Below are positions 1 to 9,318 of a DNA stretch of 64,000 nucleotides, in pieces. The DNA lies in NCBI GenBank assembly GCA_030653365.1, contig JAURZL010000007.1, forward strand, positions 370,011 through 434,010. Direction: 5' to 3'. This stretch comes from Anaerolineaceae bacterium. Its GTDB lineage: Bacteria; Chloroflexota; Anaerolineae; Anaerolineales; Anaerolineaceae. The translations under genes were made by a program, and so were the position numbers. How positions within the stretch are numbered: position 1 is the first letter of the stretch; every line of letters starts with the position of its first letter. The notes below the pieces were generated by a model. That model had not been told where the DNA came from and did no database searches. It saw only the letters and a list, made by a program, of their open reading frames with translations.

Positions 1-65
1 ATATATAATTTTAAATAGTTGAAGAAAATCATTTAAACCAATAATTAAAAAATTTGGAGGTTATT

Positions 66-275
66 ATGAAAAAGTTATTGTCTTTCGCCATCGGATTCTT
101 TACGGGAGCTGTTGTTGTTGGAACTATTACCCTCTTATTTGCACCAGATTCAGGCGCTGGAATTCGGGAATCATTGAAAGAGGCTGTGATTCAAACCAAA
201 AATGAAATTTCATCTGCAGCTCAACAAAAACGTGAAGAATTAGAAGCAGAATTAAATAAATTGCGTCAAGGATAA
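66..275 (+). CDS. YtxH-like small membrane protein
   Basis: A 69-residue protein. A single hydrophobic segment fills about residues 4-26 (Gly/Val-rich, ending in LLFAPDSG), followed by an amphipathic, charged helix rich in Lys, Glu and Gln. This is the YtxH/DUF883-like layout, and the APxSG turn after the membrane helix is typical of YtxH proteins. It is probably inserted in the cytoplasmic membrane with the charged tail in the cytoplasm; its function is unknown. I chose the ATG at 66 because a GGAGG ribosome binding site lies at 56-60; an upstream TTG at 54 would overlap that site. A weak inverted repeat (about 301-325) between this gene and the converging next gene may end transcription. 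Confidence 0.75.
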   Translation: MKKLLSFAIGFFTGAVVVGTITLLFAPDSGAGIRESLKEAVIQTKNEISSAAQQKREELEAELNKLRQG

Positions 276-308
276 ATCTGATTTTATAAATATGTTCTGA
301 TCAACAAT

Positions 309-2366
309 TTAATGTTGTGTTGATTGAATTTTATAATACGCTGGCTGTCGCGTATAACGAGTTGTACCACTTACGATGAGTATCGTTTTATTATTGGTTT
401 TTCCGTTTATTTGAATTTCTGCATTTTGCAGGTCCGATAATTCAATTTCATTAATGTTTACTTTTCCTGATTTATATTCAAGAAGGATCACTCGATACGT
501 TTGAGGTAATTGGTTATGAATTCTTGCCCACCCTTCTTCAGACCATCCTCCATTATCGAATTCAAAATCTGAAAAATAATCGATCACAGGAATTTGAATG
601 TCATCCAGGAGAAATCCTTCACCATATACTGCTGCATCCGTTACATATTCAAACCTTAATTCAACCGTTTCTCCCGAAAAAAGTGAAAGATCAACATTTT
701 CCTTTACCCATCCATCACTCTTTCCGTTGAAACCACAACCGAAACTATTTCCTGTAGGATTATTCTTAACACATGACGGCGTTTCCAGAATTTGCCAATT
801 TTCCCCATCAGTCGAAGCTGTCAGGTATAAATAATCATAATCACTTTCAATGTCATACCACATCATAAAAGACATTGAGATTGGTTGTTGAATTTCAGAA
901 AAATCAAACGTTTGGGAGAGGGTCATGTTCGATTCATCTCCTTTATTTGACCAAAATGCAAAATCACCTGAAAATGCAGATTCTGGAATCACTTGTGTTG
1001 TTGTAATTCCTTGAAATTGGAGATTGAAATCCCTATCGCATTTTAGTTCAATGTAATCTGCACCATATTGAGAGACTGATCGTTCTTTCCAATTAAATTC
1101 ACACTCATCAACTTTTTCTGTTATTGCTGCTTTTGGTGAATTAGTATAATTTTCATAATAGTATCTTCCATCGTTAACACGTTCATCCATGACGAAATTT
1201 GTGATGATCCAATCTTTAAAAATATCATCAGCTGTAAAAATTTCACCTGATAAATCATCAATCGCATTAATCTCTGTTAATACCTTATCAATACTATCTA
1301 ATCCATTATTAGGGTTTTTAACCAGGGCTTTTGTAGCATCATCTCCAAAACGGTTCAGGAAGTAATTAACAAATAAAAATGATGCTCCATAATGAGGTGT
1401 TGTGTTAAATGATGTGTTTGGCCAATCATTTAACTGGATATCGGTATCTGCCATAAAAATTGTGTCAAAACCTGATTCGTAGTAACCATTAAGAAATGCA
1501 GCTAATTCCGAAAATCCTTCGTTAAGCCAGGATGTTTCATTACGGTCCTGATACCAATGAATCATGTGTTGATATTCGTGGGCTAACACCCCATAAGTAA
1601 ATTTTTGACTTAATCGAATTGTGTCTGCATTGAGCATGAACATCTCATGAGAATTTGAAAATTCATGGACCTGTGGAGGTAATGCATCTGCAGAAGAGAA
1701 ATATCCAGCTAAACTTGAACCTAAACTGGTCGCATATAAAATAAATAGTCTCTCATTTTCATCAATTCCTGGAATCCATTCAGTTCCAAAGAATTCCCGA
1801 TTGATAGGTAATATGTCGTCCTCAAATGTCGTTACAAGATTTTCGAGTTCATTTCTATCATAAGAGACATTATCCTCAATCCAAAAATATACATTATCTG
1901 TTTTGAAGCCTAATTTTGCATTTACTTTTCGATTTTCATTTGTGTCGACATTTGTGACCCAAAAATCTTTCTTGTCACCAATCTGATAATTAGTATTGTT
2001 AGGTACAGTTTCTGGAATGAATTCAATTCCTTTTAATCTTCGGGCTAAATCATGAGGATCATTCTCAGGAATATAAGTATTTTTTAATGTATTTAATGTT
2101 TCATGTGCTTGATTGAGATTTGGAGAAATAATTGATGGTACTAAACCCGAATCATTGGGATTATCATCAGTATTATTATTTCCAAAAGGAAAAATTTCTA
2201 TAGGAGGATTTTCATTCTCATCTGAAAATATTGAATCGGAAGAAGAAGATGATGAATCGGAGTTTGCAATCAGAAATATTCCTGATGCAACCATAACGAT
2301 GCATAAACAACAGATTAGGATAAATAATGCAACAAGAATGATTAAAAAAATATTATTAGATTTCAA
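309..2366 (-). CDS. Membrane-anchored immune inhibitor A-like zinc metallopeptidase
   Basis: A 685-residue protein with an N-terminal hydrophobic anchor (about residues 8-33), then a Ser/Asp/Asn-rich linker and an extracellular catalytic domain. The zinc motif HEYQH is at residues 263-267 and is followed by the WLNEGFSEL segment that supplies the third ligand Glu, as in gluzincins. The C-terminal half (about residues 470-600) has the repeated beta-rich pattern seen in immune inhibitor A (M6-type) proteins of Chloroflexota and Bacillota: FAFWSNKGD, a DYLYLTASTDGENW strand pair and FDDGGWSEEGW-like segments. It probably degrades proteins outside the cell while tethered to the membrane. Assignment to M6 rather than another gluzincin family is by pattern only. 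It is transcribed alone, away from the upstream operon. Confidence 0.75.
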   Translation of the reverse strand: MKSNNIFLIILVALFILICCLCIVMVASGIFLIANSDSSSSSSDSIFSDENENPPIEIFPFGNNNTDDNPNDSGLVPSIISPNLNQAHETLNTLKNTYIPENDPHDLARRLKGIEFIPETVPNNTNYQIGDKKDFWVTNVDTNENRKVNAKLGFKTDNVYFWIEDNVSYDRNELENLVTTFEDDILPINREFFGTEWIPGIDENERLFILYATSLGSSLAGYFSSADALPPQVHEFSNSHEMFMLNADTIRLSQKFTYGVLAHEYQHMIHWYQDRNETSWLNEGFSELAAFLNGYYESGFDTIFMADTDIQLNDWPNTSFNTTPHYGASFLFVNYFLNRFGDDATKALVKNPNNGLDSIDKVLTEINAIDDLSGEIFTADDIFKDWIITNFVMDERVNDGRYYYENYTNSPKAAITEKVDECEFNWKERSVSQYGADYIELKCDRDFNLQFQGITTTQVIPESAFSGDFAFWSNKGDESNMTLSQTFDFSEIQQPISMSFMMWYDIESDYDYLYLTASTDGENWQILETPSCVKNNPTGNSFGCGFNGKSDGWVKENVDLSLFSGETVELRFEYVTDAAVYGEGFLLDDIQIPVIDYFSDFEFDNGGWSEEGWARIHNQLPQTYRVILLEYKSGKVNINEIELSDLQNAEIQINGKTNNKTILIVSGTTRYTRQPAYYKIQSTQH

Positions 2367-2388
2367 AATACTCCCACAAAAATTTCTT

Positions 2389-2475
2389 GAATCATCTCAA
2401 TGATCAAGGATCCGGCTGATGTTTTTAGTGGAGATACTTGCCAAGACCAGCCAAACCACATTTATTAATGATGAT
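2389..2475 (+). repeat. Dispersed intergenic element, copy E
   Basis: This stretch starts with GAATCATCTCAAT, identical to the start of copy A at 19791. It continues with a GG-rich block, TGTTTTT, a GGAGATAC segment and a CC-rich block in the same order as the other copies (7531, 19791, 25058, 45401, 55811). It fills part of the gap between two minus-strand genes. It is a degenerate copy: the conserved GAAAAGATAC tail is not recognisable here. Confidence 0.5.
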
Positions 2476-2588
2476 AGTAATGATTATAAACGGTTGCGAA
2501 CTTGAATATCTATTGAATGTGAAATGATTGACCATTTCTTTCAAACCAGATGGATCAAACAAAGATTCCCCAAGTTAATATTTATTAA

Positions 2589-3794
2589 TCAATTGTTTGG
2601 TGCGATATCAATATCTTGAATTTTTGAGGTAATTCGAATCCAAACGAAGAGTAAATAAATAAAAATTATCATCCTTAATGGAACAATAACCCATAATCCA
2701 ATAAACAATTGTCTTCCCAACAAGATAGGCCACTCAATTAATGTGAGAAGTGATAATAAAAATGAAATTAAAAACCCTTTGTTGAATGGCATTGTCAATA
2801 AAATAATTGGAATCAGGTAAAGAATCCATTGTGGACTCCATCCTGGTGACCATAGGAGGAATAATATCCAGGTAATTCCTATGAACGAAATCAAATTAAG
2901 GTCTGTTTTTAATTTGACCTTATTCAACAAGAAAATGCCGATCCCTGCAAAAATAAGAAATGTTAACCAAACTGGAATAACAGCTGGATTTCCAAACCTA
3001 AGATTTGTTGAAGAAGGTTCAAAACGCTCTTCTATTGGAATATATGCACCAGTCACCATGTTCCCATCAATTAATGCCCAAATTGTCTGCCAGGATGATC
3101 TTGAGGGTTGAGAGTGTAATGATTCCAATGTCAACTGAGGGGATTTAATAAATAGAATAGCCCAGACAACTACTGTTATTGCGATACCTATGATTGAAAT
3201 CTTAAAGAATATTTTTCTCGGTTTATATTTAAAAATTGCTGGTAAAAGAATAACAGGAAACCATTTTGTTAATATTCCCAATCCTAGCCAGACACCAGAG
3301 AGATTTGTTTTGTTATGGATAAGTGAATAAATAAGACTTAGCATGAGACATACAATAATCAAATCAAAATACCACCAGGTATATGAAATAAAAGCTAAAA
3401 ATCCAAAATAACAAAAACTTACCATAAAAGTGTCATTTTCATTCATCTTCAGATCAAGAGCAATTTTTGAAAACAACCAAATACTGATTGATCCACAGAA
3501 TGTGACAAAGAGATAAAGGAAAAAATCAAATAAATATTGATTGCTGTTTGATATGATGTTCAGGAATTCAAGAAAGAAAGAAAATATGGGGGGATATTCC
3601 GTCCAAAAGTCTAAGAATGGAATTCCGGGTAGGTTCGAAACACTAAAATAATTATAAAAATCTCCTAACCCACGAATATCATTTGGCATTAATGCTAAGT
3701 ACAACAATAATCGTCCCGCAAAAAATACAACAGGAAGCATAGTAATCGGATTGATTTTATTATCAGTGGGGTTATTTGAGTGGAAAAGTTTCAT
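2589..3794 (-). CDS. Polytopic membrane glycosyltransferase (GT87/DUF2029-like)
   Basis: A 401-residue, very hydrophobic protein with about ten predicted membrane helices. The first periplasmic loop contains DFYNYFSVSN and then FWTEYPPIF. An acidic loop followed by a Tyr-Pro-Pro motif is characteristic of GT-C type polyprenyl-phosphate-dependent sugar transferases of the GT87/PIG-M-like group. It probably transfers a lipid-linked mannose or similar sugar on the outer face of the membrane; the substrate cannot be read from the sequence. The start ATG overlaps the TGA of the upstream hydrolase gene (ATGA), so the two are translationally coupled. It is the last gene of the 7440-2589 operon. Confidence 0.7.
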   Translation of the reverse strand: MKLFHSNNPTDNKINPITMLPVVFFAGRLLLYLALMPNDIRGLGDFYNYFSVSNLPGIPFLDFWTEYPPIFSFFLEFLNIISNSNQYLFDFFLYLFVTFCGSISIWLFSKIALDLKMNENDTFMVSFCYFGFLAFISYTWWYFDLIIVCLMLSLIYSLIHNKTNLSGVWLGLGILTKWFPVILLPAIFKYKPRKIFFKISIIGIAITVVVWAILFIKSPQLTLESLHSQPSRSSWQTIWALIDGNMVTGAYIPIEERFEPSSTNLRFGNPAVIPVWLTFLIFAGIGIFLLNKVKLKTDLNLISFIGITWILFLLWSPGWSPQWILYLIPIILLTMPFNKGFLISFLLSLLTLIEWPILLGRQLFIGLWVIVPLRMIIFIYLLFVWIRITSKIQDIDIAPNN

Positions 3795-4426
3795 AAAAAT
3801 GGATTATGTTTCTTCTCAAAACCAACTGTTGTCTCCGGGCCATGTCCAGACAACAACCTGGTTTGATCGGGAAGCGGTTTGATAACCTGATCAATACTTT
3901 GTAATAATTGTAGATGATTTCCTCCAGGTAAATCAGTTCGGCCAACACTATTACGAAATATCAAATCACCACAAAAAACAATATCATCATTTGGCAAGTA
4001 ATATATGATATGTCCAGGTGTGTGCCCAGGAGTAAATTTGGTTTCTATTCTATTTTCACCAAAATAAAAATTTTCTGAATTTCCTAATAAATGAGTGGGT
4101 TGGTGATTGATTTCAAATGGGAATCCAAATAGCTTGGCACCCCCGTTTGCATTCCATAAAGAAAGGTCATCCTTGTGTAAAAAAATTTCCGGAGATTCGG
4201 AAAGTAACGGAATAATTTCGTTAATTCCAGCTATATGATCAAAATGAGCATGTGTACACCATATTTGAGAAATTTCCAGGTTATTCTTTTTTGCTACATC
4301 CATAATTTTCAGGCTGTCAAATGATGGATCAACAATTGCCGCTTTTTTTGTTGCCTGATCAAAAATAATGAATGAATTATTATCAATTGGCCCTAAAACA
4401 AAAGGAATTATATTTAAAGACGTCAT
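3791..4426 (-). CDS. Metallo-beta-lactamase-fold hydrolase, glyoxalase II-like
   Basis: A 211-residue protein with the signature THAHFDH (HxHxDH), a downstream GHTPGH histidine, a CGDLIFR aspartate and a C-terminal SGHGPET histidine, which together form the two-metal site of glyoxalase II-like enzymes. It lacks the long C-terminal substrate domain of classical GloB, so the real substrate may be another thioester or a persulfide. I chose the ATG at 4426 because it overlaps the TGA of the upstream MFS gene (ATGA). A longer in-frame start at 4507 would sit inside that gene and adds a non-homologous, basic stretch. It is cytosolic. Confidence 0.85.
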   Translation of the reverse strand: MTSLNIIPFVLGPIDNNSFIIFDQATKKAAIVDPSFDSLKIMDVAKKNNLEISQIWCTHAHFDHIAGINEIIPLLSESPEIFLHKDDLSLWNANGGAKLFGFPFEINHQPTHLLGNSENFYFGENRIETKFTPGHTPGHIIYYLPNDDIVFCGDLIFRNSVGRTDLPGGNHLQLLQSIDQVIKPLPDQTRLLSGHGPETTVGFEKKHNPFL

Positions 4427-5553
4427 CAAATTTCCCAATTTTTTTGTTTTGGTAAGAGAATCAAATTTATCATTGCAACAATACCTAATCCAATTATTGA
4501 AATCCAAAAAATTGACTGTGGATTTTGATTATATACAATTCCACAAAGGAACGGAGCAATAATTATAGCAAGTCCGTTGGTTGTTTCAATTACCCCATAA
4601 GCCAGCCCTGTATCTTTCCCATGAATGAATTCTCGACTCATGGCAAGCAGCATACTGCGAGCCAATCTATATCCTCCGAATGCAAAAAAACCAACACCAT
4701 ACCCAAAAAAACCTTTTCCATTAAGAATTAACAAAGGAAAGAGAATTGAAAAAGGGAAACTGATCAGATAACCAATTTTGGATGGCAGATGACCAAGGGT
4801 TAGCGCAAGAACAACGTTACCAATACTTCCTATCGTTCCTAAATAACCGATTTGTTGCAAGTTTATTTGTCGAAGATCAGTGAGAAAAACTGTGGCAAAG
4901 TTTTGAGTAAATACCATAAAAAACAAAGCAATAAATCCCAACAAAGCTATTCGCATGAAAGCAGCATTCTTAAATATATTATTGCTTGTTTCGATATCAT
5001 GATGAATTTCAATTTGAGGTTTTTTAATAAACAGAACAAAGATAGTGGAAATAACAAAAATAAACGCAGATATAAAATAAAGAATTCTCAGATCATATTG
5101 TTGGCCAATAAAACCACCAATTGTCGGACCTAAAACCGCTCCTAAATGATAAGCAGCTGATGTGAACGTCAATGATCTTTCAGCACTCCAATTTCCGCGC
5201 TCTGAGGTTATATATGCGTTCATCGGTGCTAACACTGAACCTGTAAAACCAAATAATAGTAATGCCACAATAAATAATTCAAGTGAACCGGCAAGAGCCA
5301 TCAAAAAAGCAGATATTGTTCCCCATATCCATGAAAACCACATTAATGGTCGCGGACCAAATCGATCAGAAAGATAACCGGATGGAATTTGAGAAATGGT
5401 GGTCATGAAACCCATTCCCCCTAAAATTGCTCCGATAGCAATTGGATCAGCCCCTAATTTGAGGAGGTAAATGGGTTGGAAAAGTAAAAACATACCTTCG
5501 CCGACACCCCAAATAAATAATGAAATGGTTACTAATTTGAGGTTTCGATTCAT
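4426..5553 (-). CDS. MFS transporter
   Basis: A 375-residue protein with about 12 membrane helices. The cytoplasmic loop between helices 2 and 3 carries GYLSDRFGPRPLMW, the canonical MFS loop motif (G-x-x-x-D-R-x-G-R-R). The protein is slightly short for the family because the loops are compact. The substrate is unknown; it is probably a proton-coupled drug or metabolite exporter. It lies 14 bp downstream of the esterase gene and overlaps the following hydrolase gene by 4 bp, so it is a middle gene of the operon that starts at 7440. Confidence 0.85.
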   Translation of the reverse strand: MNRNLKLVTISLFIWGVGEGMFLLFQPIYLLKLGADPIAIGAILGGMGFMTTISQIPSGYLSDRFGPRPLMWFSWIWGTISAFLMALAGSLELFIVALLLFGFTGSVLAPMNAYITSERGNWSAERSLTFTSAAYHLGAVLGPTIGGFIGQQYDLRILYFISAFIFVISTIFVLFIKKPQIEIHHDIETSNNIFKNAAFMRIALLGFIALFFMVFTQNFATVFLTDLRQINLQQIGYLGTIGSIGNVVLALTLGHLPSKIGYLISFPFSILFPLLILNGKGFFGYGVGFFAFGGYRLARSMLLAMSREFIHGKDTGLAYGVIETTNGLAIIIAPFLCGIVYNQNPQSIFWISIIGLGIVAMINLILLPKQKNWEI

Positions 5554-5567
5554 GGATTTGTTTATTG

Positions 5568-6326
5568 TTAAGCTTCCAGGATAAATTCTAAAATTTTTTC
5601 AAATACTCGAAATCGATCTGGTTCCCTGATTACGACATGACCACTGTTTTGTACTTTCATTAATTGTTTGTTTGGTGAGCCATTATTTTCATAAATTTTC
5701 TGTAAATGGAAATAGGGAACACTTTGATCTTCTGTTGAATGAATATGGAGACTGGGTAATTTTAGTTTCGGAAGAGTACGTCGTAATTCAACAAAAAGAT
5801 CAAGAAGTTCAGCAATGGAACGGGTTGGATGGTAAGGGTAATCAACATGGTCTTTTGCAGCATCCAGATTATGCCAGTCACCAGAACCTTTACCTACTTT
5901 TGGCTGAAGTATTGATAATTGCCTGACAAATCTCAAACGCCAATCTTTTTGTGGAATTTCATAGGGAGTTGAAATAGTCACCAGACCATCAAATTGTAAA
6001 TAGGAAGCAGTGATACAGGCTAACATGCCACCCATTGAAAGTCCGATGACTAAAAGACGATCTACATTTGGGCGAATATAATGATAAGCATCTTCTACAC
6101 TTGTGATCCAATCTCGCCAGCTACTTCTTTGCATATCTTCGGGATTTGTTGCATGACCTGTTAATCTTGGAGCAATAATTGTGATGGAATTATTATTTAG
6201 ATATTCGCCCAACCATCGCATTTCTTTTGGGGTACCAGTAAATCCATGAAGAAGAATACAACCAGTTTGATTGCCTGGCATATAAAATGGTTCTGCAGAT
6301 GGGATTGTATTTGGAAATAAAGTCAT
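5568..6326 (-). CDS. Alpha/beta hydrolase, Est30-type carboxylesterase or lipase
   Basis: A 252-residue cytosolic serine hydrolase. It shows the oxyanion-hole segment LLHGFTGTPKEMRW, the nucleophile elbow GLSMGG, an acid residue in STEDQSVP and the catalytic His in NSGHVV, in the correct order. The HGFTG and GLSMGG motifs are those of the monoacylglycerol lipase/Est30 carboxylesterase group. It starts 10 bp after the stop of the M24 peptidase gene, in the same operon. The natural ester is not predictable. The size fits the family and no key residue is missing. Confidence 0.85.
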   Translation of the reverse strand: MTLFPNTIPSAEPFYMPGNQTGCILLHGFTGTPKEMRWLGEYLNNNSITIIAPRLTGHATNPEDMQRSSWRDWITSVEDAYHYIRPNVDRLLVIGLSMGGMLACITASYLQFDGLVTISTPYEIPQKDWRLRFVRQLSILQPKVGKGSGDWHNLDAAKDHVDYPYHPTRSIAELLDLFVELRRTLPKLKLPSLHIHSTEDQSVPYFHLQKIYENNGSPNKQLMKVQNSGHVVIREPDRFRVFEKILEFILEA

Positions 6327-6336
6327 GATAACCCAG

Positions 6337-7440
6337 TTATCTGATCTTGATTAATTCTCTTGGAAGATCGGTTAGTGATATTGCGCCATCTTCAGTAATA
6401 ACTACGTTGTCTTCAATTCGTACCCCGCCTTTTCTGGGCAAATAAATGCCTGGTTCAATTGTAAATACCATTCCAGGTTCCAGAATTTGGGTATTTTCGG
6501 CAAATATATATGGACTTTCGTGCGCTTCTAAACCCAGACCATGCCCGGTACGATGGATAAAATATTCCCCATATCCAAATTTATTGATGATTTCGCGCGT
6601 TGATTGATCAACAGACCCTGCTGTAACACCTGGTTTTCCGGAGTGAATACCTGCCTGGTTGGCTTTATGAACAATTTCAGCAATTTGTTGAAATGCAGGA
6701 TCAACTTCATCTACAGCAAAAGTTCTGGTGATATCGGAAGCATAACCCTCGTAACTTGCTCCCCAGTCAAACAATAATAATTCACCAGAATTTATGATGC
6801 GATCGGTTGGAGTAGCGTGAGGATCTGCGCTGTTTGCACCAGATGCAACGATAGGAGGAAACGGTAACTCGCCAGACCCCTGTTTGAGTAAATTGATCGT
6901 TAATAATGACGCTAATTCTTTTTCCGTTTTCCCTACAACAGATTCCTTTATTGTTTCTAGTAATGCGGTTTGCGCAATTACTGCAGCTCTTTTCATCTTA
7001 TTTACTTCTGACTCGTCTTTGATCATGCGAAAATTGGCAAAAACATCATCCGCTGCAATTACTTTTGATTCTGGTAATGCATTTTTAAGAAATTGATATT
7101 CCAAAACGCGGAGACGGGTTGATTCAACACCAATTGTATTTTTTGATAAATTTAAAGAACTTAATGCCGAAATAAACACATCGTTCCAGGTTGAAGGATT
7201 ATCAGAGAAAGTAAATATTTGATCCTTAGAAAAGACTTTTTCTGCTCTTGTCGATTCTAGTTTTGGAAGAATGATTACCAATTTTCCATCGTTACGAATG
7301 ACCATCACTGTTGGACGTTCCATCAAATGGAAATCAAGGTTTGTGAGGTATCTTAAGCTATATCCTGGGTTTACAGCAATTGCATCGATATTTGCTGCAT
7401 TCATGAGCCGGATTAGTTTTTCAAAACGTTGAAGATTCAT
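6337..7440 (-). CDS. M24 family Xaa-Pro aminopeptidase-like metallopeptidase
   Basis: A 367-residue protein with an N-terminal creatinase-type domain (about 1-130) and a C-terminal pita-bread catalytic domain. The five metal ligands can be followed: Asp in FDWGASYEG, Asp in SDITRTF, His in HRTGHGLGLE, Glu in TIEPGIY and Glu in GVRIEDN. It probably releases N-terminal residues next to proline, although M24 members without that activity exist. I chose the ATG at 7440, which follows GGAGGG by a few bases. The in-frame ATG at 7470 overlaps a TATAAT -10 box and is unlikely. It is the first gene of the operon that runs to 2589. Confidence 0.88.
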   Translation of the reverse strand: MNLQRFEKLIRLMNAANIDAIAVNPGYSLRYLTNLDFHLMERPTVMVIRNDGKLVIILPKLESTRAEKVFSKDQIFTFSDNPSTWNDVFISALSSLNLSKNTIGVESTRLRVLEYQFLKNALPESKVIAADDVFANFRMIKDESEVNKMKRAAVIAQTALLETIKESVVGKTEKELASLLTINLLKQGSGELPFPPIVASGANSADPHATPTDRIINSGELLLFDWGASYEGYASDITRTFAVDEVDPAFQQIAEIVHKANQAGIHSGKPGVTAGSVDQSTREIINKFGYGEYFIHRTGHGLGLEAHESPYIFAENTQILEPGMVFTIEPGIYLPRKGGVRIEDNVVITEDGAISLTDLPRELIKIR

Positions 7441-7468
7441 CTGCCCTCCATAGTTCAATTCCAATAAC

Positions 7469-7497
7469 ATTATATATCAGCATATGGACTTGATTAA
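7469..7497 (-). promoter_or_regulatory. Putative promoter of the M24 peptidase operon
   Basis: Reading on the minus strand, a TTAATC -35-like box (7497-7492) is separated by 17 bp from a perfect TATAAT -10 box (7474-7469). Transcription would begin near 7462 and give a short leader to the ATG at 7440. The -35 match is weak. Confidence 0.5.
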
Positions 7498-7530
7498 TTG
7501 AAAATGATCTTTACAAATCTTTTGTTTCTT

Positions 7531-7608
7531 ATCAATTAACCGGTAATCGCAGAAGTTAAGCTGGTGACGCAACAAGTAAACACACTGACCTTAATGATGA
7601 AAAGAGAC
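7531..7608 (+). repeat. Dispersed intergenic element, copy F
   Basis: It begins ATCAATTAACCGG, matching the 5' part of copy B (CTCAATTAACTGG). It ends ACACACTGACCTTAATGATG then AAAAGAGAC, matching the tails of copies A, B and C. The central palindromic part is shortened or diverged. It ends 5 bp before the stop codon of the minus-strand permease gene and lies upstream of the M24 operon promoter. Confidence 0.5.
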
Positions 7609-7613
7609 AAAAA

Positions 7614-8468
7614 TTAGTAATTTGTGGACATATCAATCAGTCCTCGTTCTCTTGCTGAATGATTACATTTTCTGAAAAAATAAATAGCGATTAATCCTGC
7701 AATCACTGATGTCAGGAACAAAATCAAAACAAGGTCAAGGTTTGATAATCGTGTAAAGGTTGGAAATGCCTGAGCTACATTTCCAACCAAAGATCTCCTT
7801 AACAATTCTAGCCAATATGTTATTGGTAATGCATAACCTATTGGACGAAGCCAAATTGGCAGAACCTCAAGTGGAAATATTGCCCCTGTAAAAAGAAATA
7901 ATCCACTGGCAACAACATCCCCAATATAATAAGAATGTCGAGCAGTAATGAGTGTAATTCCAGCCAGGAGTAACCCTAATAAAGCCAACATGATAATACC
8001 CAGGATCAATGAAAGTATGAATAAAGGCCAATTTATCTGATTAATATCTATTGGGACTTTTAAAAAAATAAATCCAGCAAGTAATGTAATCAATACGGCA
8101 AAAGATCCGGTAATAAATTTTGCTACACCTCGGCCAAACAAGTATAGGGGAATATTAACCGGGGCTATGTAAATATATTTTAATGTTCGATAGTGCTCTC
8201 TGTCATCAATGATTGTCCAGGATATACCTGAAAGAACTGCAGGAACATATTGATAAAAGGCATTACCCAGGTACAAGTAAGCAAACATTGGATTATCAAA
8301 ATTACCATTTGTGATGATCGAGTACATCAGAACCAGAATTCCAGCACTGGCAAGAGGTTTTATGATTGAATAGGTTGCGAATAAAAATGGATCAGTCCAA
8401 TTCGACTCAATTTTCCACCCTAACCAGGAGGCTGATAAGAACGATCGGAGAGAAATTGAATTTCTCAT
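7614..8468 (-). CDS. ABC-2 type transporter permease (second subunit)
   Basis: A 284-residue protein with six predicted membrane helices and an amphipathic N-terminal segment (SFLSASWLGWKIESNWTD), the layout of ABC-2/DrrB-like permeases. Together with the next permease and the ATPase it forms a three-gene exporter (order ATPase, permease, permease on the minus strand) with gaps of 1-3 bp. The two permeases are clearly different, so the transporter is probably a heterodimer. The substrate is unknown; drugs, lipids or polymers are typical for the family. It is the last gene of the operon. Confidence 0.82.
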   Translation of the reverse strand: MRNSISLRSFLSASWLGWKIESNWTDPFLFATYSIIKPLASAGILVLMYSIITNGNFDNPMFAYLYLGNAFYQYVPAVLSGISWTIIDDREHYRTLKYIYIAPVNIPLYLFGRGVAKFITGSFAVLITLLAGFIFLKVPIDINQINWPLFILSLILGIIMLALLGLLLAGITLITARHSYYIGDVVASGLFLFTGAIFPLEVLPIWLRPIGYALPITYWLELLRRSLVGNVAQAFPTFTRLSNLDLVLILFLTSVIAGLIAIYFFRKCNHSARERGLIDMSTNY

Positions 8469-8471
8469 GTT

Positions 8472-9317
8472 TTATCTCCTGTTCTCAGTTAATCGACCTT
8501 CTCGCACAGCCAATTTCTCAATATATGCCAGAAGAAATTTTGCTGCAGAGACATAGAAAACAGATAATAATATCAATATAAAAATTTCTATATTTACACT
8601 TAGGAAGCCTAAACTTGGTCCACTCTCAAAGATGAGTTGCCGAATTGCATCCAAACCAAGGGTGAGGGGAATAATTGATCCGAAAGCTGAACCCCAAAAT
8701 CCTAAATTCTTTACTGGAAAATACATACCGGATATTAAATATACTGGTTCAGTAGCAAGATTTGAAATATGCCAGGCTTCTCGACTTAATAATAAGAAAA
8801 TTGATGCACTCATCATTCCCATACCATAAAGGGCGATCATACTTAATGAAAAAATGGCAATTAATTGCCAGAAACTTACCAGATGATACGAAACATTGAA
8901 AATTAAAGATCCAAAAACCATAATGGTGATCGCTCTTAACAAAGTTGCGAACAATCCGCCTAATGCCATTCCTAGAAGAATTGCCATCATGGATGCTGGT
9001 GAGATTATGTATAAAGCAAGATTTCCTTGTTCTTTTTCCCAATATAATTGACTGGACATACTCCATAAAATGTTCATCCAGAAGGCTGTCATTGCACCGC
9101 CGACTACAACAAACCCAACATAATCTTCAGGCGCTCCGATTGCCCGATAAACGAAAACATATGCAGAAACGCTTAATAATGGGACAAAAATGTCAAAAAA
9201 AAGCCAGGACTTTTCCCGTTGCATACCGATTACACGAGGATAAGCCCTTCCAAATACAGTCATAATAAACAATCTGATACCTGAACGTTTTTGGGTCAAT
9301 TGTATTGGTGGTAACAT
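8472..9317 (-). CDS. ABC-2 type transporter permease (first subunit)
   Basis: A 281-residue protein with six predicted membrane helices. It contains the family pattern of a cytoplasmic LYWEKEQGNLALY segment after helix 2, seen in ABC-2 permeases that move drugs or polysaccharides. The start at 9317 is chosen because it lies one base after the stop of the ATPase gene; an in-frame ATG at 9362 would sit within the ATPase coding region. It probably pairs with the permease encoded just downstream. Confidence 0.83.
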   Translation of the reverse strand: MLPPIQLTQKRSGIRLFIMTVFGRAYPRVIGMQREKSWLFFDIFVPLLSVSAYVFVYRAIGAPEDYVGFVVVGGAMTAFWMNILWSMSSQLYWEKEQGNLALYIISPASMMAILLGMALGGLFATLLRAITIMVFGSLIFNVSYHLVSFWQLIAIFSLSMIALYGMGMMSASIFLLLSREAWHISNLATEPVYLISGMYFPVKNLGFWGSAFGSIIPLTLGLDAIRQLIFESGPSLGFLSVNIEIFILILLSVFYVSAAKFLLAYIEKLAVREGRLTENRR

Positions 9318-9318
9318 A

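Noticed and set aside
8749..9066. A 105-codon minus-strand frame inside the first ABC permease gene
   Set aside because: It overlaps a well-supported membrane protein in another frame, and has no ribosome binding site or family pattern.
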